From Pseudomonadota bacterium (GTDB lineage Bacteria > Pseudomonadota > Alphaproteobacteria > Rhizobiales > Xanthobacteraceae): a stretch of 64,000 nucleotides of DNA. The notes under the pieces were generated by a model that was not told the origin of the DNA, did no database searches, and saw nothing but the letters and a program-made list of their open reading frames with translations. Positions 25,454-34,734 of this stretch are shown here, in pieces. How positions within the stretch are numbered: position 1 is the first letter of the stretch; the number at the start of each line of letters is the position of its first letter. A program made the translations under genes and the position numbers. The stretch spans positions 34,804 to 98,803 of the forward strand of contig JAEWFG010000370.1 in assembly GCA_023388935.1 (NCBI GenBank). Direction: 5' to 3'.

Positions 25454-26983
25454 TTATTTGACCTCAGCGATCGCGTCCCGGCAGCTCTGGAGCGTCTGCT
25501 CTTCTGTCCCGGATGCATCGATGGTCGCCCAGCCGACATGGCCGACATTATAGTGCTCTTGCTGCGCTGCAACCTCTTGCGTGGCGTCGGAGGCGTCTCC
25601 TTGACGACTTCGAATTCGCGCCTGCCGCGTCGCGAGGTCCGCGACCAGGAACAGGCCCCTCAGCGGCACGTTGCGCTGGCGCGCCAGTGCGGCGACTGCG
25701 TCTCGCTCGCCCTCTTGGGCGAATACGCCGTCGATGATCGCCGAATGGCCTTGCGCCAGCACCCGCCCGGCGTGTTGGACCAACGTTTCGTAAACGCGAG
25801 CCGCAACCTCTCGTGTGTATGCGGATGGCGGCAGCCGGTACGTGTCCTCCACCCCGAACATCTGCTTGCGGACGAGGTCGCTGCGGAGCATGACGGCTCC
25901 CGGCTGTGGCGCAACGACCGGCGCCAGCGCACGTGCCAAAACCGACTTTCCCGTGCCTGACAGTCCGCCCACCGCAATCAGGCGCGGGGCAGGAGGCTGG
26001 ATCAACGTTCGGGCGAGGCTAAGATAGCGCCGTGCGTCGTCAAGAATGCCATCGGAATGCGACCGCTTCAGCCGTGCCAGCGCCACCTGGGCCCGGATCG
26101 CCGCCCGGATGGACATGAACAGTGGCAGGGCGGAGAGCGCGTCGAGATTTTCGGGCGGCGTCGCGGCGAGATATCGGTTCAGGACGATATTGGCCGCGAG
26201 GGGTTGATCGTGGTGCAACAGGTCCATCAGCGTGAATGCGAGATCGTAGAGCACGTCGACAGTTGCCATCTGCGCGTCGAACTCGATGGCGTCGAACAGG
26301 ACTGGCTGCTCGCCGATCGACACGATATTCGCAAGATGCAGGTCACCGTGGCAACGCCGCACGAAACCCTCCCGGCCACGCTCTTCGAGTAGGGGACGGA
26401 CGCGCAAAAATGCCTCATGCGAGGCTTTGCCGAGCTGCTCGATCTCCCCGGCCTCGAGATGATGGCCCCTCTGCAGGCCGTTATTGTTTCCATCGATCAG
26501 GCCGGGGATGGCGGAAACCCATGCCTCGCCGTCGGCGTGGGTCGCTGCCACGTGCGAAGCCACGATCGCATCGGCGATAGCCGAGGCAAGGTTCGCATCC
26601 AGCGGGCCGGCCTTTGCCAGATGGTCCAGCGTCCGACTTTCGTCAAAGCGAGACATGTCGACCGCATATTCGACCGGCCGGCCGCGACCGTCGACCTTCA
26701 GCGATCCGTCCGGCTCTTCCGTGATCGCCGCGACGCGGTGATAGATCTGTGGCGCCAGCCGCCGGTTGACCCTGAGCTCCTCCTCGCAAGCCGCCTTGCG
26801 CTTTTCGAGTGTCGAATAGTCGAGGAAGGGAAACTTGACGGCCCGCTTGATCTTCAGCGCGCGTGTCCCGTCGAGAAACACCGAAGCTGCGTGGGTGTCG
26901 ATCCGTTCCACGCAGGGACGCGCGCTTAGTGCTTGGAAGACCGGTTCCTGGGTTGCAGAATCGTCCGTCATCTCTGCGGGCAT
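25454..26983 (-). CDS. bifunctional APH-like / AAA-family P-loop kinase fusion
   Basis: A 509-residue fusion. The N-terminal half (about 1-330) is an aminoglycoside-phosphotransferase-fold kinase with the Brenner-type catalytic loop RRCHGDLHLANIV and the metal aspartate in LFDAIEFD. The C-terminal part (about 335-509) is a P-loop kinase with Walker A GGLSGTGKS. Similar proteins occur next to CHAD and stress proteins in rhizobia, but the substrate is unknown. An FNR-like box at 27047-27060 is 64 bases upstream. The first ATG (26983) and a second at residue 5 are both possible starts. Confidence 0.85.
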   Translation of the reverse strand: MPAEMTDDSATQEPVFQALSARPCVERIDTHAASVFLDGTRALKIKRAVKFPFLDYSTLEKRKAACEEELRVNRRLAPQIYHRVAAITEEPDGSLKVDGRGRPVEYAVDMSRFDESRTLDHLAKAGPLDANLASAIADAIVASHVAATHADGEAWVSAIPGLIDGNNNGLQRGHHLEAGEIEQLGKASHEAFLRVRPLLEERGREGFVRRCHGDLHLANIVSIGEQPVLFDAIEFDAQMATVDVLYDLAFTLMDLLHHDQPLAANIVLNRYLAATPPENLDALSALPLFMSIRAAIRAQVALARLKRSHSDGILDDARRYLSLARTLIQPPAPRLIAVGGLSGTGKSVLARALAPVVAPQPGAVMLRSDLVRKQMFGVEDTYRLPPSAYTREVAARVYETLVQHAGRVLAQGHSAIIDGVFAQEGERDAVAALARQRNVPLRGLFLVADLATRQARIRSRQGDASDATQEVAAQQEHYNVGHVGWATIDASGTEEQTLQSCRDAIAEVK

Positions 26984-27046
26984 ATCCAGTTGCGCGTCGA
27001 CAGGCGGTCAAGGGTTAATCCTTAGAGCCGCCACCGGGGCCAGTCG

Positions 27047-27060
27047 TTGACGTCCATCAA
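27047..27060. promoter_or_regulatory. FNR/FixK-type box before the kinase-fusion/CHAD operon
   Basis: TTGAC-GTCC-ATCAA. It is 64 bases upstream of the kinase-fusion start and faces the box at 27096-27109 in the divergent region. Confidence 0.5.
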
Positions 27061-27095
27061 GGCCCGCCGTCGGCTGACTGAGCGGTATTCCCGCC

Positions 27096-27109
27096 TTGAG
27101 GAGGATCAA
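27096..27109. promoter_or_regulatory. FNR/FixK-type box before the universal stress protein
   Basis: TTGAG-GAGG-ATCAA, one base off the consensus in the left arm. It is 47 bases upstream of ATG 27157. Confidence 0.5.
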
Positions 27110-27156
27110 GGGTCCTGACGAAAGCCGGCCTATCTTGACCGGCAAGGAGAATCCCG

Positions 27157-27993
27157 ATGGCTATGAAGGACGTCTTTTTGCCGCTTGTCGGCCAGCCGCG
27201 TGGGCCCGCTCTCGCTGCGATCGAGAAATGCGTGGCTGTGGCCGCCAACCTCGGCGCCAGGATCACCGCGCTCGCGCTGGAAGACGATGTTTTCGTGCGC
27301 CCGACAGTGGTTCCGGCCGTTCCGGAAACCGCCGAAGCCGTGGGCGCGCGCGAGGCGAGCGACATGCAGCAACTCCTGGATGCGTTCGTCAATGCAGCGT
27401 CCCGTACCGGCATTCGCGCCCAAAGCCGCTCCGGCAAGGTGCCGGCCGACCAGATCGCGTTGACCCTGGCCGAGCATGCGCGTTTCAGCGATCTCACGCT
27501 GGTCCCTGTCAAGTCGCATGACAGTCGAACGGAGCACATCATCGAAGCGTTGCTGTTCGAATCCGGCCGGCCGCTCCTGCTCTGCCCGGAACAGAATGTG
27601 GACGAGCTACGACCGGAGTTCGAGAACGTCATGATCGCGTGGGATCACTCCGCACGTGCGGCGCGGGCGGTCGGAGATGCGCTGCCGATCCTACAGGCGG
27701 CCGCGTCTGTTCGGGTGGTGACCGTGGCGGACGACGACACCGACGCGATCGCGCAATCCGGAACTGCCCTCGTCCACCATCTGAGGGAACACGGGGTCTA
27801 CCCCTCGTTCGAAACGGCGAAGGAGAGCGGCAGCTCGATCGGCAAGGTGCTCGGAAGCTGGGCGAACTCCCATGCCATCGATGCGATTGTGATGGGAGCC
27901 TACCATCATTCGCGCCTGAACGAGGTCGTATGGGGCGGCGTGACCAAGACCGTCATTGGCCAGCCACCGTGCTGGGTTATGATCTCGCACTAG
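27157..27993 (+). CDS. tandem universal stress protein
   Basis: A 278-residue protein made of two Usp domains (about 1-145 and 150-278). The second keeps the nucleotide-binding signature MGAYHHSRLNEVVWGGVTKTV; the first is less conserved at that site. Universal stress proteins of this shape are common in low-oxygen regulons. AAGGAG is seven bases upstream of the ATG and an FNR-like box precedes it. The PatZ-like gene follows after 69 bases, likely in the same transcript. Confidence 0.88.
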   Translation: MAMKDVFLPLVGQPRGPALAAIEKCVAVAANLGARITALALEDDVFVRPTVVPAVPETAEAVGAREASDMQQLLDAFVNAASRTGIRAQSRSGKVPADQIALTLAEHARFSDLTLVPVKSHDSRTEHIIEALLFESGRPLLLCPEQNVDELRPEFENVMIAWDHSARAARAVGDALPILQAAASVRVVTVADDDTDAIAQSGTALVHHLREHGVYPSFETAKESGSSIGKVLGSWANSHAIDAIVMGAYHHSRLNEVVWGGVTKTVIGQPPCWVMISH

Positions 27994-28062
27994 GTTCGCC
28001 GCTGGCTTTTTGGCCTGACCTTCAACCTTCGGAACCGCCACCGACCGGGCGAGTTTGCTGTC

Positions 28063-30753
28063 ATGTCCACCTATCGGCTCAAGAATCTGCTGTCGCCGCG
28101 TTCAGTCGCGCTCGTCGGGGCGAGCGCCCGTCCGGCCTCCGTCGGACGAGCCATTCTGGAGAACATCCACAAGGCCGAATTCAAGGGACAGTTCGGTCTG
28201 GTGAACCCGCGTCATGCCGAGATCGGCGGCGTCGCCGCGGTGGCCAGCCTGGACAGGCTGGACTTCGTGCCCGAGCTCGTGGTCATCACCGCGCCGGCGC
28301 GGGCGGTTCCCGGCATCATCGAACAGGCCGGGCGGCGTGGCTCGGCAGGGGCGCTGATCGTTTCAGCCGGACTGGGGCAGGGACCCGCATCCCTGGAGGA
28401 GGCGGCAACCGCTGCGGCCCGTAAATTTGGCATGCGGCTGATCGGGCCGAACTGCCTCGGCATCATGATGCCCGGCGTGAGTCTCAATGCCGGTTTTGCT
28501 GCGCACATGCCGGGGCCAGGAAATCTTGCGCTGATTTCGCAATCGGGTGCGATCGCCGCCGGCATGGTGGATTGGGCCGCGCAGCGCGGCGTCGGCTTCT
28601 CCGGCATCGTCTCGATCGGCGATCAGATCGACGTCGATATTGCCGACCTGCTCGACTACTTCGCGATGGATCAGAAGACCCGCGCGATCCTGCTCTATAT
28701 CGAGGCCATCAAGGACGCGCGCAAGTTCATGTCGGCGGCGCGCGCCGCGGCCCGCGTGAAGCCGGTCGTCGTGGTGAAGTCCGGCCGCGCGGCGCAGGGA
28801 GCGAAGGCTGTGACCCATACGGGCGCGCTCGCTGGTGCCGACGCCGTCTATGACGCCGCGTTCCGCCGCGCCGGCGTCCTGCGGGTCTCCGATCTGCGCG
28901 AGCTGTTCGACTGCGCCGAGACGCTCGGCCGCGTCGAATCGCCGACGGGAAAGCGCCTCGCCATCCTGACCAATGGCGGCGGCATCGGCGTCCTCGCCGT
29001 CGATCGATTGGTCGAGCTTGGTGGAATTCCAGCGTCTATTTCGGCGGACGCCCGCAAGAAACTCGATGAAGTGCTGCCGACCACCTGGTCCGGCGCAAAT
29101 CCCGTGGACATCGTGGGGGATGCCGATGCATCGCGCTACGCGGCGGCGCTGGAGGTGCTGCTCGCCGATTCCGATAACGACGCAGTCCTTGTCCTCAACG
29201 TGCAGACGGCGATCGCCTCGGCTGCCGACATCGCGGCGACTGTGACGGAGCTCGTCGGCAAATATCGCGAACAGCACCGTCGATGGGCAAAGCCGGTGCT
29301 CGCCGCCTGGGTTGGAGCCGATCAGAAGATCGTTCAAGGGCTCTCGAGTGCCGGCATCCCGAACTATCCGACCGAGGATGACGCCGTGCGCGGCTTCATG
29401 CATCTGGTCCGGCATCGCGAAGTGGTGGAGGAGTTGAGCCAGGTTCCCCCCGCTATGCCCGACACGTTCGTGCCTGACACCCGGGTTGCCAGACAGATCG
29501 TGGCTGCTGCGATCGCCGATGGCCGCAAATGGCTCGAGCCCGTAGAGATCAAGCACCTGCTCGAAGCCTACGACATCGCGATGGTCCCGACCTATGTCGC
29601 GACTGACGTCGAGCGGGCGGTGATCTGCGCGAACGAGATATTCGCGCAAGGCGCCACCGTCGTGCTGAAGATCATGTCGCGCGACATCGTGCACAAATCC
29701 GATGTCGGCGGCGTCGTGCTCAATCTGACGACTCCCGAGGCCGTGCGTGCCGCCGCTTCCGACATTCTTGCCCGGGCGAAGAAATTGCGGCCCGAGGCCC
29801 GCGTCGGCGGCGTCATCGTCCAGGCGATGGTTGTCAAGGCGAAGGCCCGCGAACTGATCCTCGGTCTTGCCGACGACCCCACCTTCGGCACCGTCGTCGT
29901 CTTTGGCCGAGGCGGAACAGCAGTGGAGATCATCAACGACAAGGCACTTGCGCTGCCGCCGCTCGATCTGCGGCTCGCCCGCGACCTGATCGACCGCACG
30001 CGCGTGTCGCGCCTGCTTCGGGCCTATCGGGACGTGCCGGCGGTGAAGCCGGATGCCGTCGCGCTGGTGCTGGTCAAGCTCGCGCAGATGGCGGCCGACA
30101 TCCCGGAGATCCGCGAATTCGAAATCAACCCGTTGCTCGCGGACGAAAACGGCGTGACGGCGGTCGATGCCCGCGTCGCGGTGGGACCGCCGGAGCGGAA
30201 ATTCGCAGGTTCCGGCCCCGCCAATTTCGCCGTTCGCGCCTATCCGTCGCAATGGGAGCGCCGGCTGACGTCGAAGGACGACTGGCGCATCTTCGTGCGG
30301 CCTCTGCGCCCCGAGGACGAGCCGACCATCCATGAATTCCTGCGTCACGTCACGCCGCAAGATCTCCGCCTGCGCTTCTTCGCGCCGATGAAGGAGTTCA
30401 CCCATGAGTTCATAGCGCGCCTGACCCAGCTCGACTATGCGCGCGCGATGGCTTTCATCGCATTCGACGAGGCCACCAACGAGATGGTCGGCGTGGTCCG
30501 GCTCCATTCTGACTCGATCTACGAGAGCGGCGAATACGCGATCCTGCTGCGGTCCGATCTCAAGGGCAGGGGGCTGGGATGGACCCTGATGCAGTTGATC
30601 ATCGACTATGCGAAGTCGGAAGGGCTGAAGGCCATATCGGGCGACGTGCTCCAGGAGAACACCGCGATGCTGGAGATGTGCCGCCAGCTCGGCTTCGAGG
30701 TGAAGCCGGATCCGACCGAGCCGGACATCTGTGACGTTCGGCTGAAGCTCTGA
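28063..30753 (+). CDS. acyl-CoA synthetase (NDP-forming) / GNAT fusion, PatZ-like protein acetyltransferase
   Basis: An 896-residue multi-domain protein. Residues 1-130 are the CoA-binding domain, about 130-460 the succinyl-CoA-ligase-like domains, about 480-700 an ATP-grasp domain, and about 735-896 a GNAT acetyltransferase with the acetyl-CoA loop LKGRGLGWTL. This matches the layout and size of PatZ/Pka (E. coli about 886 residues), which acetylates lysines of metabolic enzymes such as acetyl-CoA synthetase. It follows the Usp gene and so probably shares the FNR-type control. The catalytic His of the ligase part was not checked, so ligase activity is open. Confidence 0.85.
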   Translation: MSTYRLKNLLSPRSVALVGASARPASVGRAILENIHKAEFKGQFGLVNPRHAEIGGVAAVASLDRLDFVPELVVITAPARAVPGIIEQAGRRGSAGALIVSAGLGQGPASLEEAATAAARKFGMRLIGPNCLGIMMPGVSLNAGFAAHMPGPGNLALISQSGAIAAGMVDWAAQRGVGFSGIVSIGDQIDVDIADLLDYFAMDQKTRAILLYIEAIKDARKFMSAARAAARVKPVVVVKSGRAAQGAKAVTHTGALAGADAVYDAAFRRAGVLRVSDLRELFDCAETLGRVESPTGKRLAILTNGGGIGVLAVDRLVELGGIPASISADARKKLDEVLPTTWSGANPVDIVGDADASRYAAALEVLLADSDNDAVLVLNVQTAIASAADIAATVTELVGKYREQHRRWAKPVLAAWVGADQKIVQGLSSAGIPNYPTEDDAVRGFMHLVRHREVVEELSQVPPAMPDTFVPDTRVARQIVAAAIADGRKWLEPVEIKHLLEAYDIAMVPTYVATDVERAVICANEIFAQGATVVLKIMSRDIVHKSDVGGVVLNLTTPEAVRAAASDILARAKKLRPEARVGGVIVQAMVVKAKARELILGLADDPTFGTVVVFGRGGTAVEIINDKALALPPLDLRLARDLIDRTRVSRLLRAYRDVPAVKPDAVALVLVKLAQMAADIPEIREFEINPLLADENGVTAVDARVAVGPPERKFAGSGPANFAVRAYPSQWERRLTSKDDWRIFVRPLRPEDEPTIHEFLRHVTPQDLRLRFFAPMKEFTHEFIARLTQLDYARAMAFIAFDEATNEMVGVVRLHSDSIYESGEYAILLRSDLKGRGLGWTLMQLIIDYAKSEGLKAISGDVLQENTAMLEMCRQLGFEVKPDPTEPDICDVRLKL

Positions 30754-30762
30754 GCATCTGGA

Positions 30763-31251
30763 CTATGAGTGAGCTTGACGTGATGCTGTTGCGGCGGATT
30801 CCTTGGCCGTCTTCCGCAGGCTCTTGACGATGATGGTGATCAGCGGCACCAGCACCGGCACAACCGTGCTCAGCGGATGATGCGCCGCACCTGACAGCTG
30901 GGCCTGGAGCGCGCGCGCCTCGAGCTGCAGGGCCTCGACGGATGTGCTGTGAATTTCGTTGGCGAGCTCAATGTCGCGACCGGACGGACGACGGCCGGCG
31001 ATGACGAAGAGAACCGCCGCGATGGCGAAATTGACGGCACCGAGAATGGCGGCCGCTGCAATCGCGCTCCAGATCTGCACCAGCGCGAAATAGGCTGACA
31101 GCTCTAGCATAAGGAGCCCGAATGCTGCGATCAGCGCAGCAAAAGCACGCAGGCCGAGGCCCATCAGCAGGTGGCGCAACCTGATGTCTGCGATGATCCT
31201 GTCGGTGCGCCATAGCACGCGCAAATGTTTGACGACATTCTCCGTATTCAC
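30763..31251 (-). CDS. phage-holin/YqjE-type membrane protein
   Basis: A 162-residue protein with two adjacent hydrophobic helices (about residues 28-58 and 62-85), charged loops and a third hydrophobic stretch near the C-terminus. It resembles the holin-superfamily/YqjE proteins that accompany DUF883 proteins. The start is GTG 31251 with a strong AGGAGG upstream, directly after the DUF883 stop, so the two are translated together. Its function is unknown; a membrane-associated stress role is usual for the pair. Confidence 0.78.
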   Translation of the reverse strand: MNTENVVKHLRVLWRTDRIIADIRLRHLLMGLGLRAFAALIAAFGLLMLELSAYFALVQIWSAIAAAAILGAVNFAIAAVLFVIAGRRPSGRDIELANEIHSTSVEALQLEARALQAQLSGAAHHPLSTVVPVLVPLITIIVKSLRKTAKESAATASRQAHS

Positions 31252-31527
31252 CTAATGCCTCCTCAGCATGAAGCCGACGACCACGCCGAGTGCGAAGGCG
31301 GAAGCGAGCGACGTGATAGGGCGCTCCGCAATGAGGCCCTGAAGCTGCTCCTGCTCTTCGCTGACGGTCTCTCCGAGCTCGGCAAGCGCGGCCTTGATCT
31401 GATCGGCCAGGGCCTCGGCCCGGTCTTTCGAGCTGTCGAACATCTCCTCGCCGGCGGTGCTCAGCAGACGCGTGACGTCGACCTTCAGCGCCCGCAGTTC
31501 TTCGCTCATCCTGTCGCTATCGAACAT
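31252..31527 (-). CDS. DUF883 family protein (YqjD/ElaB-like)
   Basis: A 91-residue protein: a long amphipathic helix (about 1-68) followed by a single C-terminal transmembrane helix ending MLRRH. YqjD and ElaB of E. coli, the model members, are inner-membrane tail-anchored proteins that bind ribosomes in stationary phase. ATG 31527 is the start; the frame running on to 31749 is not supported. The FNR-like box at 31585-31598 lies 58 bases upstream, so it is probably induced under low oxygen. The holin-like gene follows without gap. Confidence 0.82.
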   Translation of the reverse strand: MFDSDRMSEELRALKVDVTRLLSTAGEEMFDSSKDRAEALADQIKAALAELGETVSEEQEQLQGLIAERPITSLASAFALGVVVGFMLRRH

Positions 31528-31584
31528 GGATTTGTTGTCTCCAATGAATCGAAATAAACTTAAGACCTGCGGGAGCGGTCGCGC

Positions 31585-31598
31585 TTGACTTGCGTCAA
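31585..31598. promoter_or_regulatory. FNR/FixK-type box before the DUF883/holin pair
   Basis: TTGAC-TTGC-GTCAA, perfect arms. It is 58 bases upstream of ATG 31527 on the minus strand. Confidence 0.6.
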
Positions 31599-31620
31599 GG
31601 GGCGGTGCGTGGTCCTGGTC

Positions 31621-31634
31621 TTGAGACAGGTCAA
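31621..31634. promoter_or_regulatory. FNR/FixK-type box before the Mla-like operon
   Basis: TTGAG-ACAG-GTCAA, one mismatch in the left arm. It is 70 bases upstream of GTG 31704 and only 22 bases from the box facing the other way. Confidence 0.5.
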
Positions 31635-31703
31635 ACCGATCGCCACATGCTGGCCTAGAAATGCCGGCTGAATGGGGACCGATCGTCCCGATGAGGTGGA
31701 AGT

Positions 31704-32840
31704 GTGAATTCCGAACCGCTGTTGCTGGCGACGCCGTCCGGCGATGCACTGAACTTGCGCCCGGAAGGGCCGTGGACCGCAGCGAATGTGACGACGCTCG
31801 AAACGCTGTCCCGATCGGTCGGGGCGGATGTCGATCGATCCAGTGCCGTGACGCTGGACATGTCAGGCGTCAGCGCGCTCGACACGCTCGGCGCCTGGGT
31901 CCTGGAAAAACTGTCGCGCAGGGCCGCATCCTCCGGCAGATCGGCCGAACTCGTCGGTGTCGCCGACCATTTCAGCGGGCTGATGGCCGAGGTGCGTCAG
32001 GTCAATCGCCATACGCCAGCGCCAGTGGCCGCGCCGAACCCGATTCTGCTCTGGCTGAACGATTTCGGCAAGTCCACGATCGGCGCGCGAGAAGACATCG
32101 CGGCCTTTCTTCAAATGCTCGGCGCACTGTTCACGGCCGTGATCGGCGTGCTGCGTCGGCCACGATCGCTGCGGCTGACATCGCTGGTCTACCAGCTCTA
32201 CCGGATCGGATGGCAGGCGATTCCCATCGTCGTGCTGATCACTTTCCTGATCGGGGCGATCATCGCCCAGCAGGGCTTTTTCCATTTTCGCAGGTTCGGT
32301 GCCGAGTCCTACACCGTCGACATGGTCGGCATCCTGGTGCTTCGTGAGCTCGGGGTACTGATCGTCGCCATCATGGTCGCCGGCCGTTCGGGAAGCGCCT
32401 ATACGGCCGAGCTCGGCTCGATGAAGATGCGCGAGGAGATCGATGCGCTCTCGACCATGGGGCTCGACCCTGTCCATGTCCTGATCCTGCCTCGCGTTGC
32501 GGCCCTGGTCATTGCGCTGCCGATCCTCGCCTTCATCGGATCGATCGCGGCGCTCTATGGCGGTGGCCTTGTCGCGCAGTTCTACGGCGACATGGGGCCG
32601 GCGATCTACATCGCGCGCCTGCATGAGGCCGTTTCCGTCACCCATTTCGAAGTGGGCATCCTGAAGGCGCCGTTCATGGCTCTGGTGATCGGGATCGTCG
32701 CCTGCAGCGAGGGACTGCGCGTGAAGGGCAGCGCGGAGTCGCTCGGCCTGCAGACGACGACGTCGGTGGTCAAGTCGATCTTCCTGGTGATCGTGCTCGA
32801 CGGCCTGTTCGCGATCTTCTTTGCCTCGATCGGAATGTGA
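31704..32840 (+). CDS. STAS-MlaE fusion, ABC lipid-transport permease
   Basis: A 378-residue protein. Residues 1 to about 110 form a STAS-like domain (VTLDMSGVSALDTLGAWVLEKL); the remainder is the MlaE/YrbE permease (about five membrane helices) with the hallmark GSMKMREEIDALSTMGLDP. MlaE permeases move phospholipids between the membranes. Here the STAS part, which E. coli carries on MlaB, is fused to the permease. The start is GTG 31704 after GAGGTGGAA. It is the first gene of a three-gene operon with MlaF and MlaD types. Confidence 0.87.
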   Translation: MNSEPLLLATPSGDALNLRPEGPWTAANVTTLETLSRSVGADVDRSSAVTLDMSGVSALDTLGAWVLEKLSRRAASSGRSAELVGVADHFSGLMAEVRQVNRHTPAPVAAPNPILLWLNDFGKSTIGAREDIAAFLQMLGALFTAVIGVLRRPRSLRLTSLVYQLYRIGWQAIPIVVLITFLIGAIIAQQGFFHFRRFGAESYTVDMVGILVLRELGVLIVAIMVAGRSGSAYTAELGSMKMREEIDALSTMGLDPVHVLILPRVAALVIALPILAFIGSIAALYGGGLVAQFYGDMGPAIYIARLHEAVSVTHFEVGILKAPFMALVIGIVACSEGLRVKGSAESLGLQTTTSVVKSIFLVIVLDGLFAIFFASIGM

Positions 32841-32842
32841 CC

Positions 32843-33622
32843 ATGGCCGGAACGCAGGAAGAGTTCGCGATCCGCGTCCGCGACCTCGTGGTCGGCTTCG
32901 GCCGCCAGACCGTGCTCGACCATCTGTCGCTCGACGTCCGCCGCGGTGAGATTCTCGGTCTCGTCGGCGCGTCCGGCGGAGGCAAGTCAGTGCTGATGCG
33001 CACCATCATCGGCCTCATCCCGCGCCGGAGTGGGACGATCGAAGTCATGGGGCACGCCATTGGGGGGACGCATGATCGCAGCACGCAAGGAGCGGCCACG
33101 ACATGGGGCATCCTGTTCCAGCAGGGTGCGCTGTTCTCCTCGCTGACGGTCCGGCAGAACGTCCAGTTTCCGCTGCGCGAGAATCTCGTGTTGTCGCAGG
33201 AGCTGATGGACGAGATCGCGATCGCCAAGCTCGAGATGGTCGGGCTGCGAGCGCAGGATGCCGACAAATATCCAGCGGAACTGTCCGGCGGCATGACCAA
33301 GCGCGTGGCGCTGGCGCGCGCGCTCGCGCTCGATCCGCCGATCCTGTTCCTCGACGAACCGACCTCAGGCCTCGATCCGATCGCGGCCGGCGACTTCGAC
33401 GCGCTGATCAGGACTCTACAAAAGACCCTGGGGCTGACCGTGTTCATGGTCACCCATGATCTGGCCAGCCTCACCACGGTTTGCGATCGCGTCGCCGCGC
33501 TCGCCGACGGCAAGATCGTGGCAATCGGCCCGATGCGCGAACTGCTGCTATCTGAGCATCCCTGGGTGCGTGCCTATTTCCACGGCAAGCGCTCGCAGAT
33601 GCTGCAACACGAGATGAGATGA
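32843..33622 (+). CDS. MlaF-type ABC transporter ATP-binding protein
   Basis: A 259-residue ATPase with Walker A GASGGGKS, signature LSGGMTKRVALARALA and Walker B ILFLDEPTSGLDP, typical of the Mla/Ttg2A group that drives lipid transport. ATG 32843 follows the permease stop by two bases; GTG 32837 overlapping that stop would add two residues. It ends three bases before the MCE protein. Confidence 0.88.
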   Translation: MAGTQEEFAIRVRDLVVGFGRQTVLDHLSLDVRRGEILGLVGASGGGKSVLMRTIIGLIPRRSGTIEVMGHAIGGTHDRSTQGAATTWGILFQQGALFSSLTVRQNVQFPLRENLVLSQELMDEIAIAKLEMVGLRAQDADKYPAELSGGMTKRVALARALALDPPILFLDEPTSGLDPIAAGDFDALIRTLQKTLGLTVFMVTHDLASLTTVCDRVAALADGKIVAIGPMRELLLSEHPWVRAYFHGKRSQMLQHEMR

Positions 33623-33625
33623 GAC

Positions 33626-34729
33626 ATGGAAACCCGCGCTCCCTATGTGCTGATCGGCAGTTTCGTGCTGGCCGCGATCGTGGCGGTGTTCGGCTTCGTT
33701 TATTGGCTGAACAACACCGGCGGCATCGGGCCGCGCACGAACTACCACGTGCAATTCCAGGGACCCGTGCCAGGGCTCGTGGTCGGCGCCGGCGTGCTGT
33801 TCAATGGCATCCGTGTCGGTGAGGTGACGCAGCTTGGCCTTGCGCCGGACAATCCGCGTTTCGTCAATGCGACGATCTCGGTTACCTCGACGACACCGGT
33901 GCGCGCTGACACCAAGGTCGGGCTCGATTTCCAGGGGCTGACCGGCGTGCCAGTGGTAACGCTGGAGGGCGGTATGATCGTCGCCAAATCCGGCGAGATC
34001 CCGACCTTGATCGCCGAGGCCGACGCCGGCCAGAACATGACGCAGGCGGCGCGCGACGCGCTGCGGCGGGTCGATACCGTGCTGGAGGACAATTCCGGGC
34101 CGCTGAAGGACACCATCGCCAATTTCAAGACGTTCTCCGACGGGCTCGCGCGCAACACCGGCAAGCTCGACGGCATCCTGGCGGGCCTCGAGAAGATGAC
34201 CGGCGGCGGCGCGCCCGCACAGAAGATCACCTACGACCTGCGCACGCCGCAGAATCTGGGGCCGGCCGGCAAAACACTCTCGGCGTCACTGGCCATTCCC
34301 GAGCCGACCGCGGTCGCGATGCTCCAGACGCAGCGCATGCTGTTCTCGCCGGTTGGGGACAATCCGGACTTTGCCAATTTCCTCTGGGCCGACAGCATTC
34401 CAAAACTGGTGCAAGCGCGGCTGATCGACAGCTTCGAAAACTACGACATCGCCCACGCGCCGTTGCGCACCACCGATCTCGGGCAGGCGGACTATCAGCT
34501 CCTGATCGACATCAGGCGCTTCCGGATCGCCACCGACGGTGAGGCGCGGGTGGAGATCGGACTATCGGCGCGGATCGTCGACAAGAGCGGCAAGGTGATC
34601 GCATCGCGCCTCGTCGAGACCAGCGAAAAGCTTGACAAGGTCGAGCCGGCTGCAGCAGTCGCAGCGTTCGATGCGGCCTTCGCTCGCATCGCGAAGGAAT
34701 TGATCGGCTGGACGGTGCAGGCGGTGTGA
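33626..34729 (+). CDS. MlaD-PqiC fusion, MCE domain plus ABC auxiliary lipoprotein-like domain
   Basis: A 367-residue protein. One N-terminal membrane anchor (about 8-28) leads into an MCE domain (about 38-118: NYHVQFQGPVPGLVVGAGV and GLTGVPVVTLEGG), a coiled linker (about 130-195), and a C-terminal domain like the PqiC/ABC-type auxiliary lipoprotein (about 205-360). In E. coli the last is a separate outer-membrane lipoprotein, so here one chain may span the periplasm. It closes the lipid-transport operon and converges with the cytochrome c gene five bases away. Confidence 0.83.
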   Translation: METRAPYVLIGSFVLAAIVAVFGFVYWLNNTGGIGPRTNYHVQFQGPVPGLVVGAGVLFNGIRVGEVTQLGLAPDNPRFVNATISVTSTTPVRADTKVGLDFQGLTGVPVVTLEGGMIVAKSGEIPTLIAEADAGQNMTQAARDALRRVDTVLEDNSGPLKDTIANFKTFSDGLARNTGKLDGILAGLEKMTGGGAPAQKITYDLRTPQNLGPAGKTLSASLAIPEPTAVAMLQTQRMLFSPVGDNPDFANFLWADSIPKLVQARLIDSFENYDIAHAPLRTTDLGQADYQLLIDIRRFRIATDGEARVEIGLSARIVDKSGKVIASRLVETSEKLDKVEPAAAVAAFDAAFARIAKELIGWTVQAV

Positions 34730-34734
34730 GGCGA

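Noticed and set aside
28363..30507. 714-residue antisense frame
   Set aside because: It lies wholly opposite the PatZ-like gene, is His/Arg/Asp-rich as GC-rich shadows are, and has no motif.
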